The notes under the pieces are model-generated. The model had not been told where the DNA came from, did not search any database, and worked only from the letters and a program-made list of their open reading frames with translations. Position numbers and translations under genes: made by a program. DNA of 64,000 bases from Macrobrachium rosenbergii (lineage: Eukaryota > Arthropoda > Malacostraca > Decapoda > Palaemonidae), in NCBI RefSeq assembly GCF_040412425.1, contig NC_089781.1, positions 50,477,727-50,541,726 on the forward strand. The letters run 5' to 3'. Of this stretch, positions 45,768-56,299 are shown one piece after another (the first letter of the stretch is position 1; the number at the start of each line of letters is the position of its first letter).

Positions 45768-47084
45768 ACTTAGAAAGAGTATAGACACAACAAGGAAAGG
45801 ATACAGAAATCAGACAGATAATAGGGCAGTTAATGACAGATGAATCTTTAAAACCTGATTTTGAATTGATAAATGGGTTATTGCACAAAAGTCCAACAGA
45901 GAAAATGGTTATTCTCGTCTATACATCCCAAAAACACTAATCAGAGAAGTTTTAGAACTAACCCACCCATATAAGTTAGCAGGACATCCAGGAATTAAAA
46001 AGACAAGCAAAATCATAACCAGAAATTATTTTTGGCCCCATTGTAGTGAAGATGCCAAGAACTTTGTACAAAATTGTGAAGTTTGTAATAGAAACAAGGG
46101 TAATGTAAATCCAAAGGCTCCGCTTGAAAAATATCCATCGGAACTTCAACCGTTCCAGTGCATGACTATGGATTTTTTTAGGTCCATTTCCTACCACTGT
46201 TAGAGGGAATAACCAAATAATAGTCTTTTTAGACTATCTAACAAGATATGTAGAGATTGTACCGGTAAGAAGTAGAGATGCAATCACAGTAGCAGAAGCT
46301 CTTAAATCTAGAATTATCACGAGACATTCATGTCCACAAGTTTTTCTTTCTGATAACGCAGCTGAATTTACTAGTGAACTTTTAAGAAAACTATGTGAAT
46401 TTTATGAGATAAATAAATGTCAAATAACAGCATATAAAGCAAGTTCAAATGGAGCAGTAGAAAGAACAAATCGTAAAATAAAGGATATCCTGAAAACTTT
46501 AGTTAAACCTAATACAGAAGACTGGGATTTAGCTTTGGAAGACGTACAGTTTACTATAAACAATACTATAAATGAAACAGTAGGAGAATCACCACACTAC
46601 TTGTTATATGGATACCAGAAGAGACTCCCAAATACGTTACTAGATGATGCCACACCACCCCGACATACTTATAATTATGATGACTATATTGCATGGAAAA
46701 CTAGAAGTACTTATGAAACGATCAAATAGACGAGGACTAGACTTAAAGAGGCTCAAAGGATTCAAGCAAGGTACTATGACAAAAATACTGTACAGCTAAA
46801 CCAGACATTGTAGTAGGTGCTCAGGTATATGTTCAGAATCATATTCCAGAAGGTCCTAATGTAAAAGTTTCTCCAAAATTTCATGGTCCTTATAAAGTAT
46901 TAGAAGTGTTAAAATTAAATAAGCTAAAGATCATAAATGAGAGTGATCTAAAAGAAAGAATTGTTCATTGCAATCATGTGAAGGTAATAAAAACAGACGC
47001 TTGGTCCAACAAACAACTAGAAGAAATATTGAAAGAAAATAAGGAAGAACAGATAAACAAAATATATGAGCTAAGAAAAAGATA
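45768..47084 (+). pseudogene. Element H integrase
   Basis: N-terminal zinc-binding region in broken frames around 45960-46110 (HPYKLAGHPG..., CEVCNRNKG). The catalytic core runs 46200-46735 in a long open stretch: IIVFLDYLTRYVEIVPV (Asp), QVFLSDNAAEFTSELLRK (Asp), ASSNGAVERTNRKIKDIL (Glu), then EDVQFTINNTINETVGESPHYLLYG. The triad D, D, E is present. A stop at 46727 and frame changes after 46790 break the C-terminal domain, which ends near 47084. Confidence 0.88.
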
Positions 47085-47881
47085 AATTTATGTAAAGTGT
47101 TGAACTGTCATATGTAAACTGTATTTGTAAAGATTAAAATACCTCATGTAAATAGAATATCTGATAAGGCTTATTCTTACAGATACAAACATGCGGCTCC
47201 TCTTGGTACTAGTAACACTGCTTTGTGTGTCATCTGAAGTGGTCATCCGATAGGGTGCACTTCTAGAGGAAAAGGGATCTGTGAAATTAATAAAGGATTT
47301 AGGAATTGTAAGTATAGATCTATCTTCAGTGCTTAGCAATGAAATGACGTTGAAAGATGTTCAAAAAGAACTGAAATTAATGATACAGAAAAGTGATAGT
47401 AACAGTGCATTACCATTGTTGGAAAAATTAGATAATGATATAGGAAATGTGTTAAATACAAGGTCCAAAAGATCCTCTTACCTTTTATAGGAACAGCACT
47501 TAATCAACTATTTGGAGTAGCAACTGAAGCTAATGTAGAAAAGAAAAGGCCTGAATAGATAAATTGGAACGTTGGGCAGCAACAAGAGGAATTGTGTTAA
47601 ATAAAATTATAACTTCTCAAAACTTAAATGCCCAAGAGATAGAAAAGCTAAAGGTATTCATTAATAAGATCAATAAAAACATAACAAAAGAACTGAATGT
47701 GTTAGAAAACCAACACTTTCTGAGTAATTTCATAATGAATAGTGAAGTAATCTTGCAAGAACATAGAGACATGTTAAATGCCATTTTGTTAGCCTATAAG
47801 GGAACATTAAGCCCAACATTAATCACTCCTAAAGAATTAGAAAATATAATTAATGATTTTTTGGTATAGGGGCATTATACC

Positions 47882-47907
47882 AAGACCACCGAGAGACAAG
47901 GCCTGTT
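47882..47907 (+). repeat. Left terminal inverted repeat of the P-like element
   Basis: Pairs with 50871-50898. Next to it are several ACGT motifs, including the palindrome TGACGTCA at 47918-47925. On the right end GTGACGTT and TTACGTCA occur at similar depth. Confidence 0.9.
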
Positions 47908-47959
47908 GCATATGACGTCATGACGTGATAACGTCGACCCTGGTAGTCCGAAGCTAGCA

Positions 47960-49700
47960 ATTCCTTCTCTCTCGATCTTCCTTCCCTTACATCGTTTGAG
48001 TAGCCTACGAGCTTTTCTCGTGGTTCCGTTGTTTTATTTTTTAATTGGACCGTAAAACTTACAGGCCGTAATGAAGTAGCGTGCCACAGATATATCTTGT
48101 GTGTTTTATTGGACGAACTTACTATGGTAAGTAGGTAAACTCAACACTGTTTACTGCAACAAGTATTTGACTTTTGCCTCTGGATAACATGATGATATCT
48201 AGCGCTGAATAACCGTTCGGTTTCCAGTGCTTGGCTTCAAGCCTAAATTTCATTTTCCATTCCATTCCACAGGATAGCTTTGGACTGTAATATAGTCTGT
48301 ATTAATTCATGACAGTGAAATTTTACGTCAGGAGTGCAAACAAACATACAGTTAGGTTTGTCCGATAAGGTAACATAAGTTAGGTGTGTGCAAGTATAGC
48401 CTACACCCAAGTATAGCATAAGAAAGCTGTAGCCTGAAAAAGGGATTTAGGTAGATGTTGTGAGCAGCAAGGTAAAGCGCAATGTAAAGAAAGACTGGTT
48501 TTAGCCTAGACTGAATTTTAGTAGGAATTCATATAAAGTAGACTTAACAGACTCTAATGGTAATTTTTCCTAAGACTCCAGCCAGCCATTTCGAAAGTTT
48601 TCCAGCTAGCCATTTTGCATGAAAACATTTTGGGTTTTTCATGCACAAATGGCTAGGAAACGATAGGGCACTAAAAGAACCTAAAAATACCAACCTAACG
48701 TAATCTATGGGTGTTTACTGGTTACAGTTTTCCCTTATAATCTATGGAGGGGGTGGGGGCTAGTATTGTCTTACCTTATAAATCTTAATTTGATTAATTA
48801 TTTTCCTCTGTTATTAGGCATTTGCAAAGGTCATGCAGTGAGATGATATTTTTTGTTTTGATGTGTTTTACCAAGAAAAATATAAATTATAATGTGGGAG
48901 GTGGCTGGAGTCTTCCGAAAAATTACCGAATCTAACATAGGCTAGCCTACGTCAAACAATTCCCAATGTAGCCTGTGTCTCAGAACTCACATTGCAGGAC
49001 TTAGCAAGAGCTTTGGAAATGGTACAGACATAGAAGTTATAGGTTCATCACAAGTGGATGTACAGTATAGTGATCAGGAAATAGGCAAGTTACCCTTGTC
49101 AGTAGTCAGAGGTAAGGGACAAACCTTATTGACCTATATTGGTTAAGGTGAATAAAATTAAACTGGCCTAGTATTCTAGGTTACAGGGTACAAAACAGAA
49201 GGGATGTCAATAACTAACCTAACCTCATGGCATTACTATGTTTTAATGCTCATATATACATGTACAGATATTAAAAGATCATCTTTCCTCTTCCACAGGT
49301 AACAGTTGAGTACAGATTAATTGAAATAGCATACTGTACAACACAATACCCTACCTACACAGTGAAGGCTAATTGCACAGTACATGCGTTTGTTCATGTT
49401 TCTGAAATACGGCACTAAGAGATTTAAAGATTCCTACAGAATTTCATGATACGACTATCATTGAGCAGATATTGAATAACTTGCAGAGAGCTGACAGTGC
49501 TGAGTGTATTTCTAAAACCTGCAATAGCATTGCTGTTATATAAGTAGTGATTTCATTTTTGGCAATAATTTTAGATGATCAGTCAATACTTGCTCTGCTG
49601 AAATTCATATTTGAACAACTACAGTTAATGACTGAATAAATTTGATTATTCATCAAACCTGGTAATATTGTCTTCTTTGTTTTGTAATTACCCCAGCGTC
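47960..49700 (+). other. Non-coding or unreadable left half of the P-like element
   Basis: No domain recognised. An ATG directly followed by a donor-like GTAAGTAGG occurs at 48124-48135, so exons of a spliced transposase may lie here, but no THAP-type zinc finger could be read. Several stretches are AT-rich. Confidence 0.4.
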
Positions 49701-49724
49701 AGAACAAAATGACTCAATTTTCTG

Positions 49725-50300
49725 ATGTACATTAAGAATAAATGTAAATCATTACTACCCAATGACAAAACAGTGGTACTGACGGTGGATGAAACTCACT
49801 TGAAACCATATTTTGATTATAAAGGCGGAAATTCAGTACGCTTGTTGAGATGTACCAGGAATAATTGGCTTGGCCAGAAAGATACAAATAAAACACTGAA
49901 GTTCCCACAGTTCTCCTTTGATGGAAATCATGTTAGAAAATGAAATTCATTATGCACCATTCAGCTCTGAAAAAACTTCATGAGATAGATGGTTTACTCT
50001 TGAAACATTATTATAAACTATCATGAAAAGCATTCTCCTCATCCACCTTTGAGAAACAAAGTGTTCGTTTAGCTTTACAAATAATCAGTGAGTATCTCAT
50101 TCAAACTTTACTAACTCTTGGAAAAAATCAGTGTTTCCCTTCTTATTCAGAAGTTGCAGGTTATGTAAAAAAAATTTTTACATTACATTTGATGACAACA
50201 GTGAATGTAAAATCGCCATATAAAGGTCAAAGGTTGAACAATAAATATGCTGCTCTAATAAGGAATGAAGGTCATTGTACAGAAAAAAATAGCAAAATTA
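49725..50300 (+). pseudogene. P-element-like transposase fragments
   Basis: 49725-49943 reads VVLTVDETHLKPYFDYKGGN, which resembles the segment around the first catalytic Asp of P-type transposases (DE...K...G.). After several frameshifts, 50050-50270 gives KQSVRLALQIISEYLIQTLL and MTTVNVKSPYKGQRLNNKYAALIR, similar to the NVK.P.KG.R block found further downstream in the same family. The rest is unreadable. Transposase would cut and paste the element, but this copy cannot work. Confidence 0.65.
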
Positions 50301-50753
50301 ATAATATTGGCGTCTAACGTTTTATTGAATAATTATTGTTCCCAAGAAAATAACTATATCGTAGCTAACAAAAAGTTGAATAAAAGAGAAAGTTAAAAAC
50401 TTTACCTAGCAAATAATAGCTGTATGGAAGAGATAGAATAAGAAGAGAAAGTTAGGAACTTCAACTACCAAATAATAGCTCTATGTAAAAGACAATAATT
50501 AAGTTATTTCATTCACATATAGTAGAGTAAACCAATGCACTGCCGTCTTGTAATTTGACTTGAAAACTATGTATAAACATTTTTTAATACAATATTAAAC
50601 ATGTTTGTACTTCGGTATATACTATATTGTAACTAAATAAATTGTTTTGGTTCAGTATTTTATATTAATCTCTTAACCTGTGTTTCGAGTTAATATTATT
50701 TGGTCTACACAAATTAGTGTAGACGAAAAAATTAAGGAAATTAACTTATTACC

Positions 50754-51542
50754 ATGACTGGTAAACAACAAATTGTCAATGTTAGTGACGTTTTGTTTAC
50801 ATTTCTTGCGTCTCGCAAAGTAGTCAGTGCTAGCGACTCGGACTACCGTTGCTTACGTCACAAAACATCGAACAGGCCTTGTCTCTCGGTGGTCTCTGAT
50901 TATACCCCTATGGTAAAGGATATTATGGTGTACTATAGTTTAATAACCACCAAGGTGGTTAAAGGTAAAATTATTTTATTGTTACCATTTAATCAGAAAG
51001 ATGCAGATGTACTGATGTCCATACATCCTTTCCCCATATTGATAAAGGAAAATGTAATCACTTCAAATGTCAGCAACATCCATTTTGCCTTAGCAGAACA
51101 TGGGTTAATGATGCCATTTATTACTGATGTTCAGTTAAAAGATTGCATAATTTTAAAGGAAAGGGAATACATCTGCAACCTGGATAACCTTTACGAAACT
51201 ACTAATGCCTATCCTTGTGTTCAAGAAATAATTGAAAATAAAAATCAAGAAGAAAAAGTATGTACCCCATTATCCAAACACAGTTTTGTTTCCATCTTAG
51301 TAGAACAGTCAGTTTTTGTATTTTCACTAAATACTGTAACAGCCATAATCAACTGTCGTAATCTAAGTACTGAAATTAATTTCAGTAATGCTCACGCTTT
51401 TGACAAGTCTTGCAAGTTAGTTATTCCAAACAAAGTATATTATGAACCTCATGTTTTTACTGAAATAAACTACCAAAGGAAGATCCCATACATGAACTAT
51501 TCTAAGAATATGAAAGAGTTTCACTTGTCTAAATTAGAATGA
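50754..51542 (+). pseudogene. Chimeric open frame: P-element end plus env C-terminal part
   Basis: A 262-codon open frame whose first about 48 codons are P-element terminal sequence, including the right inverted repeat (50871-50898). The remaining about 214 codons are the env ectodomain of element H. The ATG at 50754 therefore is not an original gene start. The frame stays open because the P-element end happens to read through without stop. No signal peptide is seen at its start. Confidence 0.8.
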
Positions 51543-52183
51543 AAACAACTGAATGAGTTACCATTGGTAGATGAGTTTTTCTATTACAAAGAAAAGGTTT
51601 CACCAATTTTATCTCTGTTCAATTTGATCATAATATTACTTGTAATTGTGGTATTTGCAATTTTAGTCAAACATGTAGTGATTTCAAATATTGAGAAGAT
51701 TATAAAAGAAATAAAAAGGGCCAAGGAAGAAGAATGATGTTCTTATAGACATCAATTGCAAATTTCTCTATGTGTTATTAATTTTCATTGTGTATTCACT
51801 ATTGCAATTAACCATTTTACAATGTGATAATTCATTGTATATATATTTCTTTTAACTGATAACTCATTGTATAATGTATGAATTTTCTACAATATATTAT
51901 TGATCTGATTTTTGACATTAGTACATTGACAATTTGTGCAGTATTTTGAAAGTGTTAGATTATGGGCAATCATATGAATACTTTATTTTGTGTGTAAGTC
52001 TACACTTGTTCATTGAACTATAATTTTGTTGTCACACTGAGGGCAGTGTGAGATAGGATGACTGAGTGGTGTTAGATAAATTAGATAGGGAGAATAGAAA
52101 GAAAGAGAGAGAGAAAACATAGGGACAATGAAGGAGAAAGAGAGAGAGAGAACAACAATTAAGCCTGGGTTGTTTTCACATTA

Positions 52184-52440
52184 AGTATACCTTAGTTTTG
52201 CCAGACCACTGAGCTGATTAATAGCTCTCCTAGGGCTGGCCCGAAGGATTAGACTTATTTTACGTGGCTAAGAACCAATTGGTTACTTAGCAACGGGACC
52301 TACGGCTTATTGTGGAATCCGAACCACATTATAGCGAGAAATGAATTTCTATCACCAGAAATAAATTCCTCTAACTCTTCATCAGCTGGCTGCATTGAGA
52401 GACTAAGAAGTGCTGATTGATATAAAGCACCTTCCATGAA
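52184..52440 (-). repeat. SINE-like repeat in the H LTR
   Basis: Third copy of the family at 30004 and 33586: TATACCTTAGTTTTGCCAGACCACTGAGC, CCGAAGGATTAGACTTATTTTACGTGGC, GAATCCGAACCACATTATAGCGAGAAATG. The right end, where the tRNA-like part would be, is lost at about 52400. Confidence 0.75.
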
Positions 52441-52579
52441 CTCAAAACAGTGAGTGAGTATATAGCGCCTAGGGCCCTAAAACCGATCGTAAAATCTGGA
52501 AACGTGGCCTCGCGATTTAGCTTACTCAGGGATTACTCAGCACCTTGTCAGAAGCTAACGCCAGCCATCTCTATAACCC

Positions 52580-52810
52580 CGCCTTCAATAGGAGGCGTTT
52601 TCATGGAAATTCCATGAAATTGGGGGCTGGGCAAAATGATGTACTTCAACACCCTCCAATCAAACATTCTAGGGAGGGGTCTTTTACACCCCCTCCTAAG
52701 ATCATTTCCAATCAAATCCTCCGAGGAGAGATTTGAACAACACCCACCAACATCCTTCCCAATCAACTGTTTGAAGGGAGGCCTTGCAGATTAATTCTTC
52801 CAATAGAACA
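52580..52810 (+). promoter_or_regulatory. Array of CCAAT boxes in the H LTR
   Basis: CCAATCAAA at 52656, CCAATCAAA at 52708, CCAATCAAC at 52759 and CCAATAGAA at 52800, each followed by a GGAGG-type motif, with a fifth weaker one (TTCAATAGGAGG) at about 52585. Spacing is 52, 51 and 41 bp. CCAAT boxes are classic binding sites for NF-Y in animal promoters; their use here is inferred. Confidence 0.6.
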
Positions 52811-53100
52811 CTGGAAGGAGGTGGAGCTGCAGATGACAAGTAAACCCAGGGGTTCCAGAGAAATCAGAGCAGGAGAGCAGACCAGATTCGAGTTAACATC
52901 CACCAGGGAGAGTTATATCTCCTCTTGCTTTCGTGCTCCCCAAACAGACTGAATTGAACTGTCTAATAAAAGTGATTTTGTTTTCATAGCTGTAACTATA
53001 AGTTGTACTTAAATTGTAGTCAACTTTCGTCATTAAATCAAGACACTAAATTCTCGTCTCTATTACGCCTTTCTGAGAGATACCAGTACTTTAAGATAAT

Positions 53101-53840
53101 TTCCCTTCAACAACAGCAGGTTCTGGAACAACAGACGACGGGAGACGCAGTGATGGTGGAATCGACACTTAGAAGAATCTTGCAGGTGAGAGGGAATAAA
53201 AATATTTTTAGTCGGGCACGACATTAGCATATTGATGGGTATTATGAAAATTGTGTTGAAATTTAAAAAAAATAATGCTAATCCATTTTTGAAGCTTGTT
53301 TATTTGGAACAAGGGCATTATTTGCTTTTATACCCTTTCCAAAATGTATAGATCTCTCTGGCGTGGTTGTCTGGGTCTTCGCAGGTAAGGCATATATGCC
53401 AAATGTATAACAACAACAGCGAGATAAAATCGTTTCTCCCATTACAGATATCAAATAAAAGCCTTTTTCGTTACGCAGAATTCCAAGTCTATTACATAGG
53501 TTCACGATTGATAATGTTTTTAACAATTACAAGAAACGGAATCAGAGTTTCTATCAATATGGCATCTCATTTTGGTGGTGTTAATCACACACGGATCCAC
53601 GTGCGTTTAAATCCACGGGTAAGCAGCTTAGATTTTCTCTAGGAGCACTTTCGGTGGTCACGGTCATCACGGTATTATTATGTCTGGAGGCACTCGTTTC
53701 TACATATACCTTGATTTCTTAACATCGTAGGTAAAGAATAAATTGGGCAAGGAAATATGAAATAAAGCATAACAGTAAGTTTGGCAAGAGAAAATAAACA
53801 TTCGTATACAGACAGATCTCTGTCTCTCTCTCTCTTTAAG
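53101..53840. other. Unassigned stretch right of element H
   Basis: No gene recognised. Short open frames occur on both strands without domain motifs. Confidence 0.4.
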
Positions 53841-54204
53841 AAGGTTGATGGGCGCAAATTTCTCTTGGAAAGGCAAGATGTAACTGTAGCTCGGTCAAGA
53901 TTTTTGAGAGAGATGAAGCGTCGCAAGGAGTCAGGGCAGAAATTCGTGTATCTCGACGAAACTTGGGTCAATCAAAATTACACTGGGCTCAAGTGAAGTC
54001 TTATATGGCGAAAAAGAATACGTTCAAACTGGCAGACCTTAAAATTTTAGTGCAAGATGCATCGAACAATGTCACGGCGGAAAACTGGAAGAATGCAGCG
54101 AGCACGTAGAGAAAATTCAAAAAGAGGATGCACGGGAAGATGTGGCTGTAGACAAGTTGGTTGACAGTTTTGTCATCAACATAGCTGATAGCTCTGATGA
54201 CTAG
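53841..54204 (+). pseudogene. Tc1/mariner-type (DDE) transposase fragment, internally deleted
   Basis: LLERQDVTVARSRFLREMKRRKESGQ, then KFVYLDETWVNQN (53940-53980) is the block around a catalytic Asp in IS630/Tc1/mariner-type transposases. The frame stops at 53994. The stretch 54060-54204 reads as the protein end (ENWKNAAS..., then REDVAVDKLVDSFVIN and ADSSDD). The middle with the other two catalytic residues is missing. Confidence 0.6.
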
Positions 54205-54769
54205 TTTTTCTGAATAAATTATATATAAAAAAGAGAGGATTTGGCCTACAGGGGAAACCTCTCCGAAAAACAAAACGCACCTTGACTTTTATCAGTGGTG
54301 GTGTGGAAAAAAGTTTGATTGAAAAAAGTAGTCTTTTAAAACTTAAGATGATCGTTATCCTCGTTATAGATAAATATAGGTGACAAAGAAGTTTATTTTA
54401 ATTCGTATTTCGAAAAATGAACAAGAAATATATCACCTATTTCTATAGCATTAATTAAATACTTTTAAGTATCTAATTGTGTAATAATGATAAATGTACA
54501 TCTATCTACAAGTACTGACAAAATAGATAAGGTGATCATATGTAAAAAAAAAAAAAAACCGTAAGATTTAGAAAAGAGAGAGAGAGCAGGGCGGAGTAGG
54601 AAGGAGATTAAAGTACCTGGAAATCAAAAGCCCCAAAAATCTTATAAGTATAGCCTCAGGGTTTGTCTCGAAGACATTTAAAGGTCTGTCACACACGTGT
54701 CAGTAGCCTGTTTTCGTAAAACTGGCAACGGCAGATCTTTAAAAGGGCCAGAGAGATCTATTCGTCGTG
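54205..54769. other. AT-rich stretch left of the BEL/Pao integrase
   Basis: No gene recognised. A run of 14 A lies near 54545, followed by a short GA repeat. Confidence 0.45.
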
Positions 54770-56196
54770 GCAAGAGTATAGTTTATAGTTATTTGGAAAA
54801 GGATCTAAAGTACCCAATAATATAATTAATTTTGTTAACCAGTTAGGGTTAGCTTTGGTTGAGGGTATAATGTACTCTTGAAATAGATTACAGAATGCTG
54901 TAAGAAATAGGAATTATTTAATCTTGTTACCCATAAAAGGTAAATTTGTACAATCATACCTGAGACACTTGCACAACCTGAATATCCATTGTGGCGTGAA
55001 TTCGCTCATGGCTATTTTTCGCCAGGAATGTTGGTGTCCGGGATTGAGACGTTTGGCGAAAAAGGTGGTAGGCAGATGTGTAGCTTGTATTAAATCCTTC
55101 AAGCCCCCTCTACACCGCCCTCCTCCCCCGCTGCTCCCCATTGCACGAACACAGATGTCACGGCCATTTGCTTGTATTGGTCTCGACCACACTGGACCTA
55201 TCCAGGTAGAAGGAGGGATAGGCTACATCTTGTTGGTAACTTGCATGAGCAGCTGAGCCGTTTACTTACATTACAGTTCGACCCTCGACGCTGCCACCTT
55301 CATCTTGATGTTCAGGAGACTTGTTGTGATGCACGGGACGCCCTGCAGTATCTACAGCGACAATCACCAGACCTTCCACGCCGCCAGCACATTCCTACAG
55401 GACATCTTCAACGAAGGTGAAACTTGACAGTTCCTGCGTGAGCGCAGGATACAGTGGCATTTCCAGACTCTGTGATCTCCATAGAAGGGAGGAGGATTCT
55501 TCAAGCGCCTAATCATGAAGCAGTGGTAAACAACAGGCCTCTTATGTATACCGGCGATGGCTGGGAAGACGAAGTTCTTACGCACTCTATCTGATCTGAG
55601 GATCCATGATCCGACTGATGTTACCTGTTGTGCAACCTGAGATTATGTATCGCACGTCGACGATGAAGCAGATGCGTCATCAGTATTTCCGTCTCATCGA
55701 CAACCTGCGAATGTTTCGACATCGCTGGCAGACGAAGTACTTGAGTTCATTGCAGGAGAGGCACGACTTCCGTGTGGGACCTAAATCTTCATTGAACGTT
55801 GAAGACATTGTGTTGGTGAAACTCGACCATGAAAAACGGAGTTACTGGCCATCGGGTAGAATTGTTGTCGTCTATCCAGATGACGATGGAGTCGTACGCT
55901 CTGTTAATGTACTCTATGAAGGGGAAAAATCTTAGCGGCCAGTTGAACACATCATTCCCCTTGAAATGAGTGCGTGTGAGATAATGAGGGTGAAGAAAAT
56001 GACGATAATGAACACATCGATGAAGTGAATGAGGAAGAGGACACCGCACTGAGTGTGGGAATTAATGAAGGAGAAAGTGTAGGTTCTTGCGCAGACCATT
56101 GGACACTGATATGAGTGAGCGAGCGAGACCAAAAAGAAGGGCAGCAATAGTACAAAGACTTAGAATGCAGGAATGGGTTAGGAATGACGATGTATA
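54770..56196 (+). pseudogene. BEL/Pao integrase and C-terminal domain
   Basis: Starts in the region before the zinc-binding module (QLGLALVEGIMYS, then RLQNA). The module HLHNLNIHCGVNSL ... CVACIKSFKP lies at 54970-55105, followed by CIGLDHTGPIQVEGG with the first catalytic Asp. A stop after 55256 and frame changes lead to SDNHQTFHAAS (second Asp) near 55355. The C-terminal domain (55606-55935) reads RTSTMKQMRHQYFRLIDNL, then RHRWQTKYLSSLQERH, then VEDIVLVKLDHEKRSYWPSGRIV, typical of BEL/Pao. The tail RPKRRAAIVQRLRMQEWV ends at the stop at 56194-56196. It matches the position expected after the RNase H at 39061-39600. Confidence 0.85.
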
Positions 56197-56299
56197 GTGT
56201 AATGAAAAACCCAGGATAAGACTTGTGGAGGTTGTAGGGAGGTTTAGAGAGGATTTGAAGTGATAGGAAATGAATGTTATCGGTGTTGCTGCTTCGTGC

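Larger units (their letters stand above)
47882..50898 (+). mobile_element. P-like DNA transposon, 3,017 bp, in env
   Basis: Bracketed by exact 8-bp direct repeats ATTATACC (47874-47881 and 50899-50906). The ends form inverted repeats with a shared core GACCACCGAGAGACAAGGCC followed by TGTT; similarity continues patchily to about 80 bp (GGTAGTCCGA...GCTAGC on both sides). Eight-base target duplications and about 3 kb length are known features of P elements. The inside holds P-type transposase remains (49700-50300). The direction given is that of the transposase. Confidence 0.9.
47191..51737 (+). pseudogene. Element H envelope gene (F-type), broken and interrupted
   Basis: Envelope-like gene after pol. 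It starts at ATG 47191, with a short hydrophobic signal-peptide-like N-terminus, and a stop follows after about 20 codons. Later features are a furin-like basic site (RSKR, about 47464-47475), then after a frameshift a hydrophobic fusion-peptide-like segment, a helical region (47564-47869), the ectodomain C-terminal part (50899-51542) and, after one more stop, a membrane-spanning hydrophobic segment (about 51600-51670) with a short charged tail ending at 51737. The order matches the F-type envelope of errantiviruses and baculoviruses. A P-like element (47882-50898) splits it. At least three stops or frameshifts make it non-functional. A splice-acceptor-like TTATTCTTACAG lies just upstream (47169-47181). 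Confidence 0.8.
39601..53100 (+). mobile_element. Errantivirus-like Ty3 element H (gag-pol-env)
   Basis: Large plus-strand element with gag (39725-41315), pol (41316-47084), env (47191-51737, interrupted) and a 3' LTR from 52047. It is the only element here with a recognisable envelope gene. It carries a tandem duplication in pol (41511-43331 and 43332-45205), a P-like insertion (47882-50898) in env, and a SINE in the LTR. A 5' LTR is not found. All genes are broken. Limits are approximate, especially the right end of the LTR. Confidence 0.82.
52047..53100 (+). repeat. 3' LTR of element H, with inserted SINE
   Basis: Starts TGTGAGATAGG after the tract CTGAGGGCAG. It holds a GA-rich part (52090-52160), a SINE (52184-52440), a TATA-like GAGTATATAGC (52456-52466), a set of CCAAT boxes (52656-52804) and AATAAAAG (52963-52970) as polyadenylation signal. 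The right end is not fixed because no 5' partner exists. Confidence 0.6.

Noticed and set aside
50754..50898. Genuine N-terminus of an envelope protein
   Set aside because: These codons lie inside the P-like element and include its inverted repeat.
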